Shown: positions 57,149 through 64,000 of the stretch, piece by piece
Position numbering within the stretch: the stretch's first letter is position 1
Layout: each line of letters starts with the position of its first letter
Notes under the pieces: generated by a model
The model's input: only the letters and a program-made list of their open reading frames with translations
Told to the model about the DNA's origin: nothing
Database searches by the model: none
Translations under genes and position numbers: made by a program
Assembly (NCBI RefSeq): GCF_001957125.1
Contig: NZ_MPHJ01000008.1
Span: 75,606 to 139,605, forward strand
Reading direction: 5' to 3'
Length of the DNA stretch: 64,000 nt
From: Shewanella sp. UCD-KL12
GTDB taxonomy: Bacteria; Pseudomonadota; Gammaproteobacteria; Enterobacterales; Shewanellaceae

Positions 57149-57175
57149 AACCTGTTTAAAACGGGTTTTATGAAT
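57141..57175 (+). terminator. near-perfect palindrome at the end of msrQ
   Basis: ATTCATAAAACCTGTTT pairs with AAACGGGTTTTATGAAT (one G-T position) around one central A. The 17-bp arms overlap the msrQ stop codon. There is no clear T-run after it, so it may terminate weakly or protect the mRNA 3' end. Confidence 0.45.
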
Positions 57176-57316
57176 ATCGCTTAGCGGCAATACACTACTC
57201 GATATAACAAGTCACCTCTTAGACTAATTAATTCCAAGTGTTTTTTGACAAATAGTCAATTATCTCTAAAAGTTATATTGGTAGCTGTAATTACTTAAAA
57301 GGCTTAAGGGTGCAAA

Positions 57317-58963
57317 ATGGATACTATTATCAGTATGTTTCGTAAAGTAAAAATCTCTAAGCGATTGTACTTTATGCTGGGGTTATCGATTGTTGCCACC
57401 ATTTTTATGTTCCTATTTGCACTGTTCAATATCGAGAATGTCTTAGTCGATGAGAAAGAGGCAAAGCTTGCGTCTTTAGCTGATGTGGGCGAGAAGGTTA
57501 TCGCTCAGTATTATGAGAGTGCTCAAAAAGGGTTAATGAGCGAAGAGGAAGCAAAGGCCGGAGCCATTTTAGCGTTAGATACCTTAAGGTACGCAGGTAA
57601 AGAGTATTACTGGACAATTGATAGGCAAGGAATAATGGTTCAGCATGCTTTTGCGAAAAAATTAGTGGGTACCAATGTGCTCAACATGAAGGATCCTAAC
57701 GGAGTAAAACTGTTTGAGGAGATGGTCAAAGGGACTGCTAACAAGGATCTTGCCAGAGTAGAATATATGTGGAATCGACCTAATGCCACAGAGCCTAGCC
57801 CCAAAATGAGTGTGGTTAAACGATTTAAACCTTGGGGATGGATTGTCGGTACGGGTATGTATGTTGATGATATTAATCAGCAAAAAACGGCATTTGCTTG
57901 GCAATACCTCTTAGTTGTAGCCCTAGTTTGGTTTCCTGTTATATCGATTCTATTTATAATCACTAGTAGTATCTCAACACCCATGAGACAGACGATTTTA
58001 GCTCTGGAGAATATTGCAAAGGGAGAAGGCGATCTGACATTACGGTTAGAAGAAGTGGGAAATGATGAGCTCAAAGAGGTGGCGAGCAACTTTAATCTCT
58101 TTGTCGTTAAAATACAGACCTTAGTTCAATCGGTCTTTACGTCAGTAAACCATAGTCGTGAACTTGCCACTGGGCTTGCCACTATCTCAACTGAAGCCAA
58201 TGAGATAACCAGCAACATGCAAGCTGAAACTGAAAGTGTTGCGACTGCAATCAATGAGATGTCGATGGCGGCATCTGAAGTTGCCTCCAATGCGCAGTTA
58301 GCTGCCGATAGTGCTGGGAGTGCAGACACTGAAGCCGATAAAACGACGCGTGTAGTTGATAGCGCGGTGCATAAGATTAATGAGTTGTCACAAGAGTTAG
58401 AAACGACATCTGAGGTGGCTCAAGGGCTTCAAGTTAGCTCCGGTAAGATAGGTCAAATTTTAGATGTGATAGTCGGTATTGCTGAGCAAACAAACTTACT
58501 GGCATTAAATGCGGCCATTGAAGCTGCTCGCGCTGGAGAGGCAGGCAGAGGGTTTGCTGTCGTGGCTGATGAAGTCAGAACACTCGCTAGCCGTACCCAA
58601 GAGTCAACACAAGAGATCAATGGGATTATTGATGCGATTCGAGGATCGATCGAGAGTGTCAATGCCTCCGTTGAACGTGCAAAAACTCGATCAAGTCAAA
58701 CAGTGCAAGAAACTTCCCAAGTTGTTGAAGCCTTAGATGTAATCAAATCTTCTATCGGTCAAATATCAGATATGAATATTCAAATAGCGGCAGCAACAGA
58801 GGAGCAAAGTGCGGTAATCGCCGAGCTAAATATGAATGTAACTAGAATCAATGACATCTCTGTGGAAAACCAACAAAAGAGTGTTCAAATTGGTGAAACG
58901 AGTGAGCAGATACAACAAGGTTCATCAGAATTAGATGGCTTAGTATCAAGCTTTAAGGTTTAA
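57317..58963 (+). CDS. methyl-accepting chemotaxis protein with Cache sensor
   Basis: 548 aa. Order: cytoplasmic start, membrane helix (about 20–40), periplasmic Cache-type sensor (about 41–190; [46 protein letters not shown]), second helix ([17 protein letters not shown]), HAMP, then the signalling domain with the universally conserved tip [19 protein letters not shown] and [11 protein letters not shown]. Most likely a single Cache (sCache_2-like) receptor; ligand unknown. No methylesterase or CheW gene nearby. It has its own terminator. Confidence 0.93.
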   Translation: MDTIISMFRKVKISKRLYFMLGLSIVATIFMFLFALFNIENVLVDEKEAKLASLADVGEKVIAQYYESAQKGLMSEEEAKAGAILALDTLRYAGKEYYWTIDRQGIMVQHAFAKKLVGTNVLNMKDPNGVKLFEEMVKGTANKDLARVEYMWNRPNATEPSPKMSVVKRFKPWGWIVGTGMYVDDINQQKTAFAWQYLLVVALVWFPVISILFIITSSISTPMRQTILALENIAKGEGDLTLRLEEVGNDELKEVASNFNLFVVKIQTLVQSVFTSVNHSRELATGLATISTEANEITSNMQAETESVATAINEMSMAASEVASNAQLAADSAGSADTEADKTTRVVDSAVHKINELSQELETTSEVAQGLQVSSGKIGQILDVIVGIAEQTNLLALNAAIEAARAGEAGRGFAVVADEVRTLASRTQESTQEINGIIDAIRGSIESVNASVERAKTRSSQTVQETSQVVEALDVIKSSIGQISDMNIQIAAATEEQSAVIAELNMNVTRINDISVENQQKSVQIGETSEQIQQGSSELDGLVSSFKV

Positions 58964-59002
58964 GTAATCGAGCGTTCGTTATATTAAGCTCAGCATTTAA
59001 AG

Positions 59003-59029
59003 CCAGACATCTACCTTGTCTGGTTTTTT
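59003..59029 (+). terminator. terminator of the Cache chemoreceptor gene
   Basis: CCAGACA/TGTCTGG with a TCTACCT loop and six T residues, 40 bp after the stop. The last codons of the convergent gene at 59011–59334 lie inside the hairpin. Confidence 0.9.
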
Positions 59030-59334
59030 GTTTGTCTCATTATTTGTAATACTTCATCATAGGAGATATTGAACTGTCTGGATAAATTTATCACTTTAGT
59101 TTTATAGGTTTGAACAGCTTCCTGTTTCGCTATTATACTTTTCTTTTCTAGGACAAGTTCATTTACAGTATCTTGCAATATCAGCAATCTTCGTAAACTA
59201 TAATCAAGTGAATCTATGTACTTACTCATCTGTTGCTTGTTTCTAGCCTGAGATAAATCACTGGAGTGCTTCTTTTCAAAGCCATATTCATCAAGTGCAT
59301 TAAGCGCACTTTGTAGTTCTTCATTTTCAAGCAT
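59011..59334 (-). CDS. small helical protein of unknown function
   Basis: 107 aa, mostly charged and predicted to be helical; no signal, membrane segment or Cys. Segments such as LRRLLILQDTVNELVLEKKSI and KQEAVQTYKTKVI suggest a coiled coil. The C-terminus (SRQFNISYDEVLQIMRQ) looks like a small helix-turn-helix. No family recognised. It is opposite to the chemoreceptor gene and its end overlaps that gene's terminator hairpin. Support is open reading frame length and composition only. Confidence 0.5.
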   Translation of the reverse strand: MLENEELQSALNALDEYGFEKKHSSDLSQARNKQQMSKYIDSLDYSLRRLLILQDTVNELVLEKKSIIAKQEAVQTYKTKVINLSRQFNISYDEVLQIMRQTKNQTR

Positions 59335-59515
59335 TGAGGTTCACTTATGATAGGTGGTGGGTAATATTAACCAATAAAAATTATTATAGCTTCATCAGTG
59401 ATGCACTAAAAGATATTTGCACCTTATATTGATATTAACAGTTAAAGGTTTATTGTAAATATTGTTCCAATAATCACATACAAGTAATTTAATGGTTTGT
59501 TTATGGAGTTTATAG

Positions 59516-60010
59516 ATGAAGGACCTATTGCCAGATTTATTTGATCATTATAGTGATGACTTATCATTACTAACCTCTCGTTACACCCACTTTGGCCACC
59601 GTAGAATATTTTGGGGGGAGATAGTAACGGTCAAGTGTTTCGAAGATAACTCTAAAGTAAAACAGATACTCAATACTAATGGCAAAGGTAAAGTACTCGT
59701 TGTTGATGGCGCAGCTTCAATGGAGCGAGCTCTTCTAGGTGATATGATAGCGCTTTGTGCTGTCGATAACTGTTGGGAAGGGATTGTGATAAATGGTTGT
59801 GTCCGTGATGTTGGGGCATTAAAGGAGATGGAAATAGGCGTTTTGGCCTTAGGCACTAACCCTATCAAGACCGTTAAGAAAGATGTGGGCGAGATTAATG
59901 TTCCCCTGCAGCTGGATAACATTAATGTAGAGCCGGGCATGATGATATATTGTGATGAAAATGGTATTGGGCTCGCTAAGTCTGCATTAGCGCTCTCTTG
60001 CTTGCTATAA
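59516..60010 (+). CDS. rraA: RraA-family protein (RNase E regulator / aldolase-like)
   Basis: 164 aa. Starts MKDLLPDLFDHYSDDLSLL, like the RraA start, with the conserved core GRVLVVDGA-type (GKVLVVDGAASMERALLGD) and CEWEGIVINGCVRD-type region (WEGIVINGCVRDVGAL). The Arg-Asp pair of the related HMG/4-hydroxy-4-methyl-2-oxoglutarate aldolases is kept in VRDV; E. coli RraA has VRQV there. So it could be an aldolase-active relative rather than a plain RNase E inhibitor. The final ~10 residues differ from E. coli RraA. It is followed 30 bp later by asmA. Confidence 0.75.
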   Translation: MKDLLPDLFDHYSDDLSLLTSRYTHFGHRRIFWGEIVTVKCFEDNSKVKQILNTNGKGKVLVVDGAASMERALLGDMIALCAVDNCWEGIVINGCVRDVGALKEMEIGVLALGTNPIKTVKKDVGEINVPLQLDNINVEPGMMIYCDENGIGLAKSALALSCLL

Positions 60011-60040
60011 TTTAAAAATCTTATTCAGATGGAACCTGTT

Positions 60041-61867
60041 ATGAAAATTTTGAAGTGGTTGTTTATCTCATTCTTCCTCTTAATCCTCACGCTGGCACTG
60101 TATTTAACGTTAATCTTCGATCCAAATGACTTTAAGCCTCAATTAGTCGAAGAGGTAAAAGGGCAAACAGGTAGAGAGCTAATTATTGATAACGATCTAT
60201 CTTGGACTTTCTTTCCGAGTTTAGGTATCGAATTATCAGCTATCTCATTGTCTAACCCTGAAGGATTTGATTCAGCCGCTATGGTTGAAGTTCAACACAT
60301 TGTCGCCGAAGTTAAATTGATGCCACTTTTTAGTCGTGAAGTTGAAATTTCACAATTAAATCTGGATGGGCTAAAACTTCACATCGAAAATCATAAAGAC
60401 GGCCGTTCAAGCTTTGATGGGCTTCAAGGTAATAAACCCAGTAAAGAGCAAGCAGCCCCTAAAGAGACATCAACTGGCGCTGGCTTAGCGAGCCTCGAGA
60501 TTGGTGGTGTAGCAATCACCAATACTCAGATAACGTTAACAGATCACAAAGCCGGAACTGAGCAAGTATTTACCTTAGATGAACTTCACTTAGGGCAATT
60601 TTCGCTGGGAGAGTTCGCATCACTGGACTATAAATTTTCCGCAAACACGGCCGAAGTCAATGCATTGAGCAAAGGTAAAGGCTTGATTAGAATTGCACCT
60701 TCCATGAAACAAGTAGAGCTTAAAGATCTCTCAATTGAGAACAGCATTGCTGGAGAGGGATTGCCTAATAACAAGCTTGATGTCAGCTTTAATGCTCAAG
60801 TACTCGTTGATCTTGATGCCCAGCAACTAAGTATGAATCTCGAGCAATTAAAAGCTGCAAACATTGAAGCTAGCTTAGGATTAAAGGTCGAGTATGGAAA
60901 AAAGGTTCCTTTTGTTGATCTGGCAGTTGAGCTTGGCGATATTGATTTAGATACCTTGATGCCGAAAGAAGAGAATGAAGCAAGTAAAAGCGTAAACACG
61001 GATGATAAAAATCGCCCTGTGAGTGAGCCGGACTTATCTGCGCTGCAATCAGTCGATATGGATTTAGCCCTAACGGCTAAATCGATAAAAGTGTCCAATA
61101 TGCTCACCGAAAACTGGCAAATGGACCTAGTGTTGAAAGCGGGCGTACTAACGCTTAATAAGCTTAATGCCGATCTCTATGACGGTAAATTACTTGCTTC
61201 TGCAACCTTAGATGGTAAACAAGCTACTCCAAGCTACAGGTTTAAAAAGTCTGTAACTGGGGTGAAAATTCGTCAGCTGTTGATTGATGCTGCGGATACT
61301 GATCTACTGGCTGGAGCGGCTAATTTTACCGTGGAAGGAAAGGGAAGAAGTTTAATCACTGAAAATTTAAAGAAAAATTTAGCAATGAAAGGTCAATTTG
61401 AAGTTGCAGATGGTGCGCTCTATGGCGTCAACATCCCGCAAATGATTAGAGATGCACAAGCAAAATTAAGTGGTGATTTATCTGCGCCTGCATCATCAGA
61501 AAAGAAAACTGACTTTACGTCTCTAACCGGTACATTTTCAATGGTTAATGGCGTAGCATCCAATCCAGACTTATTGATGGCTTCACCGTTAATCAGGCTT
61601 TCAGGTGCTGGCACGGCTAATATTATTTCTGAAGCACTGGATTATAAACTCAGTACTTCAGTGGTTGGCTCTTTAGAAGGGCAAGGGGGAGGTGAAAGAG
61701 ACATGTTGTATGGTGTTGAGATCCCCTTTGCTATTACAGGTACCATGTCATCGCCTGAGTTTGCGCTCGATACAGCTGCGTTATTTGATGCTAAGCTCAA
61801 GCAGGAAACAGACAAGGTTCAAGATAAACTCAAAGATAGTATTTTGAAGAAGCTAGGTGGATTTTAA
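60041..61867 (+). CDS. asmA: AsmA family protein
   Basis: 608-aa envelope protein anchored by an N-terminal helix (LKWLFISFFLLILTLALYL) with a long periplasmic part of repeated beta strands, as in AsmA-like bridge proteins linked to phospholipid or outer-membrane traffic. Typical start: RELIIDNDLSWTFFPSLGIELSAISLSNPEGF. The AsmA_2-like C-terminal part has YGVEIPFAITGTMSSPEF. GGA lies six bases before ATG 60041; the in-frame ATG at 60029 was dropped. It overlaps the lipoprotein gene by one base (TAATG). Confidence 0.88.
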   Translation: MKILKWLFISFFLLILTLALYLTLIFDPNDFKPQLVEEVKGQTGRELIIDNDLSWTFFPSLGIELSAISLSNPEGFDSAAMVEVQHIVAEVKLMPLFSREVEISQLNLDGLKLHIENHKDGRSSFDGLQGNKPSKEQAAPKETSTGAGLASLEIGGVAITNTQITLTDHKAGTEQVFTLDELHLGQFSLGEFASLDYKFSANTAEVNALSKGKGLIRIAPSMKQVELKDLSIENSIAGEGLPNNKLDVSFNAQVLVDLDAQQLSMNLEQLKAANIEASLGLKVEYGKKVPFVDLAVELGDIDLDTLMPKEENEASKSVNTDDKNRPVSEPDLSALQSVDMDLALTAKSIKVSNMLTENWQMDLVLKAGVLTLNKLNADLYDGKLLASATLDGKQATPSYRFKKSVTGVKIRQLLIDAADTDLLAGAANFTVEGKGRSLITENLKKNLAMKGQFEVADGALYGVNIPQMIRDAQAKLSGDLSAPASSEKKTDFTSLTGTFSMVNGVASNPDLLMASPLIRLSGAGTANIISEALDYKLSTSVVGSLEGQGGGERDMLYGVEIPFAITGTMSSPEFALDTAALFDAKLKQETDKVQDKLKDSILKKLGGF

Positions 61868-62430
61868 TGAAAAAGGTGTTTAGTTCTATAGTGTGTGTTT
61901 TTACTTTAAGTGCTTGCTCTCAAGGCATGTCTACGAGCGAGGTTAAGCATGAGAGTAGCGGTGATCATACCAAACCTAAAGTACAGCAAATAGAAAAAGC
62001 AGATAGAGGTGAGATTACCTTGATTAATCCAGACTCAGCGAAAGTAATCCCAAAAGGGCTCTTTACAGGAGAGTTGCAAGTCTCTTTAGATACCGGGTTC
62101 GTGGTAACTTTGCTTATTACAAACACACAAACCTTTGGGGTGCCTGTGCAATACCGCTCGGGCATGACTGCTGATGTAAAGCTTGTTGATCCGCAAGGGA
62201 ATAAAGTTTGGGCTTGGTCTGATGATATGATGTTTACTCAGGCTATTCGTGATGAGGTTATACCTGCAGATAAAGTGAATCCAGTAAGGTTCAATTTACC
62301 TAAAACTGTAGTAGCTCAAGTCAATAAGAAGGGTTATCAACTTATAGCTACCTATAAAGGACATTTAACTGAATCAAAAGGCGTGGCTATGGCAGACGTA
62401 ACTCTGTCTTTAGATCCATTCCTAAACTGA
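61867..62430 (+). CDS. lipoprotein with BsuPI-like domain
   Basis: 187 aa. Lipobox LSACS with Cys17 as anchor. The mature part (about residues 70–185) is an Ig-like fold with FVVTLLITNTQTFGVPVQYRSG, WAWSDDMMFTQAI and LIATYKGHL, resembling BsuPI (intracellular proteinase inhibitor family) domains. The start overlaps the asmA stop (TAATG), so it is translationally coupled to asmA and may act with it at the outer membrane. Function unknown. Confidence 0.75.
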   Translation: MKKVFSSIVCVFTLSACSQGMSTSEVKHESSGDHTKPKVQQIEKADRGEITLINPDSAKVIPKGLFTGELQVSLDTGFVVTLLITNTQTFGVPVQYRSGMTADVKLVDPQGNKVWAWSDDMMFTQAIRDEVIPADKVNPVRFNLPKTVVAQVNKKGYQLIATYKGHLTESKGVAMADVTLSLDPFLN

Positions 62431-62450
62431 GCTATAACTTAATGACAGTA

Positions 62451-62480
62451 GGCCAACATGAACTTCATGTTGGCCTTTTT
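62451..62480 (+). terminator. terminator after the BsuPI-like lipoprotein gene
   Basis: GGCCAACATGAA pairs with TTCATGTTGGCC around one base (effectively a five-base loop), then TTTTT. It abuts the stop of the convergent chemoreceptor gene. Confidence 0.93.
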
Positions 62481-64000
62481 TATCTTTTATTATCGAATTG
62501 ATTGACGAGATCTAATTGCCTGCTGCACTGTATTTGTATCCTTTGGCTGCTTATTGCCGTAGCGGAACAACTTTGTTTAAATTGCTCATTCCCATCTGCA
62601 AGTTCTTGTGCATTTCCGTATACTTGGTTTATTACTGTAGCCTGCTCCTCTGAAGCGACGGCAATCATTTCGCCATTTGAGACAATGTTTGTAAGGGACT
62701 GGCTCACTGAGTTCAGGTTATCCTGTAACATGCGATCCGACTCTACACTTTTTCGTGTTAAGTGGTGACTTTGCTCCATTTTGGAGACTGCTTGAGAGGT
62801 TGTTTGACCTAAAGCATCGATGATAGCTTGGATCTCTTGTGCCGATGTTTGGGAACGGTTTGCCAAACTTCTCACTTCATCGGCTACGACAGCAAAACCG
62901 CGACCAGCTTCACCTGCACGAGCAGCTTCAATCGCTGCATTTAGAGCAAGTAGGTTGGTTTGCTCTGCTAACGACTCGATAACTTCGAGAACTGAGTTGA
63001 CCTCGCTACATTGCTGTTCTAATGCTGATATAGATTGTTGTGAGTCAACGAGTAGTTGCGTGATCTCCGCAGTGGTCATTTGACTTGTTTTCAATGCCGA
63101 TTCAGTTGTGGCTATCTGCTGTACTAACCTAGATATCTCATCTGTCGACTTAGTTGTATTGTGGGCAATATCAGAGACCGCGCTGTTCATCTGCCCGATA
63201 GCGACAACTATCTGATCTAAGTTTTCCGTTTGCTCCTCTAATTGCTGCTGGTTACCCATATTTTGTTGGTTATTACTCTCCATCTCCCGGTTGAGAGCTT
63301 CTGATGAGTCGTGAACTCGGCCAACAATTGAGAGACTTTCAGCCATTTTCATTCGTAAGCTAAACTCCAGGTGTGAGAGTTCATCTCGATAGCCAGTATA
63401 GATTTTCTGACCAAGGTCATTATTTTGCACTTGTGTGCTTAACTTTAAAACGAGCTTGAATCTCTGCTTGAGTTTAATGATTGGATATAAACTGGAAGCC
63501 ATTGCCATTAAGGTTAAAGGCACTGCATAAGTAAGGCTCAGCTGACTGGCTATAAGCAAGAGGCCAAAGCTGCAGAGGCTACCTAGTAACAGTGTTGTGG
63601 TAATGCTGAAGCTGTTTTTTGCTTTTAGTGGTTTACCAGCATTTATCGCTTGGTAGCAAGTATTGGCTCGCTCTTTTAGACCTGACTCTGGTTTAGTTCT
63701 TACTGATTGATATTCGACAATCTTACCATTAATGCTAATGGGGCTAACAAATGCATTGACCCAATAAAATCGTCCATCTTTACATCGATTTTTAACTAAG
63801 CCCATCCAATTTTGACCACTTTTGATGGTTTGCCACAGATCTTCAAAAGCCGCTTTAGGCATGTCTGGATGCCTAATAACATTATGTGGTTTACTCAAGA
63901 GTTCTTGGTTTTCATAACCTGAGACTTGAGTAAAGTCGTCATTTACATGGGTGATCAAACTGTCTAGATCTGTCGTAGATAATATCTTGTATTCGTCAGG
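62480..64000 (-). CDS. PAS-domain chemotaxis receptor (Aer-like), 5' end outside window
   Basis: At least 506 aa; the frame stays open to the window edge, so it continues upstream. Within the last codons before the edge, [10 protein letters not shown] then [15 protein letters not shown] marks the start of the PAS domain. PAS continues with [14 protein letters not shown] and [10 protein letters not shown]; then two membrane segments ([30 protein letters not shown]), a HAMP-like stretch and the signalling domain with [19 protein letters not shown] and [11 protein letters not shown]. This layout matches Aer-type energy or redox taxis receptors. The apparent start at 63958 is not the true start. 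Confidence 0.9.
   Translation of the reverse strand, partial: PDEYKILSTTDLDSLITHVNDDFTQVSGYENQELLSKPHNVIRHPDMPKAAFEDLWQTIKSGQNWMGLVKNRCKDGRFYWVNAFVSPISINGKIVEYQSVRTKPESGLKERANTCYQAINAGKPLKAKNSFSITTTLLLGSLCSFGLLLIASQLSLTYAVPLTLMAMASSLYPIIKLKQRFKLVLKLSTQVQNNDLGQKIYTGYRDELSHLEFSLRMKMAESLSIVGRVHDSSEALNREMESNNQQNMGNQQQLEEQTENLDQIVVAIGQMNSAVSDIAHNTTKSTDEISRLVQQIATTESALKTSQMTTAEITQLLVDSQQSISALEQQCSEVNSVLEVIESLAEQTNLLALNAAIEAARAGEAGRGFAVVADEVRSLANRSQTSAQEIQAIIDALGQTTSQAVSKMEQSHHLTRKSVESDRMLQDNLNSVSQSLTNIVSNGEMIAVASEEQATVINQVYGNAQELADGNEQFKQSCSATAISSQRIQIQCSRQLDLVNQFDNKR

Noticed and set aside
57230..57310. sigma-28 type promoter before the Cache chemoreceptor
   Set aside because: A TAAA box can be found but the downstream GCCGATAA-like element is at the wrong spacing and poorly matched.

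Overview
The window reads as ordinary chromosome of a marine gammaproteobacterium, most probably a Shewanella. The evidence is gene content and order: rlmL–uup–rmf–fabA–lonB, uvrY–uvrC–pgsA–tRNA(Gly-Cys-Leu), uraA–hda–arsC-like–bepA–perM and argP/argO all match blocks known from Enterobacteria and their relatives. DUF3466, DUF2066, DUF2069 and a lone MSHA-type pilin are the kind of additions common in Alteromonadales. The genus is an inference; no 16S gene or species marker is present. No prophage, intact insertion sequence, CRISPR array or toxin-antitoxin pair was found.

Region by region. 1–223: two initiator tRNA-fMet genes on the minus strand. 505–9523: translation and envelope block (23S rRNA methyltransferase, ABC-F ATPase, secreted DUF3466 protein, ribosome hibernation factor RMF, FabA, Lon-like protease). 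9781–10201: tRNA-Ser and a 132-bp tandem repeat. 10478–14108: uvrY, uvrC, pgsA and the Gly-Cys-Leu tRNA operon. 14109–14964: a gene-free stretch with three decayed tRNA-Leu copies and a 51-bp tandem repeat. 14965–17751: pilin, L,D-transpeptidase and its partner endopeptidase MepK. 17792–18227: rplY with a structured leader. 18253–23045: yeaG–yeaH–spoVR on the minus strand. 23307–25792: sodB, grxD, uraA. 25948–35759: replication control (hda), outer-membrane quality control (bepA), permease perM, a predicted metalloprotease lipoprotein, and the divergent argP/argO pair. 36355–46467: recC–recB–recD with an overlapping DsbA-family gene. 46721–50648: moxR–DUF58–transglutaminase operon with ATGA overlaps. 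50785–55194: EAL protein, Slt, RmuC. 55437–57148: msrP–msrQ periplasmic methionine repair. 57317–64000: two chemoreceptors around rraA, asmA and a BsuPI-domain lipoprotein; the last chemoreceptor runs off the window.

How the genes work together. Several units are translationally coupled: recC/recB/recD/DsbA-like, moxR/DUF58/tgpA, rlmL/DUF836/uup, and asmA/lipoprotein. Others are functional pairs: the 3-3 crosslink maker and the 3-3 crosslink cutter, the periplasmic methionine sulfoxide reductase and its haem membrane partner, and the regulator argP beside its target argO.

No convincing undescribed protein system is visible. The most unusual structure is at the DNA level. The fMet, Ser and Leu tRNA loci all carry tandem duplications with a period of about 132–136 bp. 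At fMet both copies are intact; at Leu the extra copies are progressively decayed; at Ser only the 3' flank, with perhaps a trace of the tRNA, is repeated.
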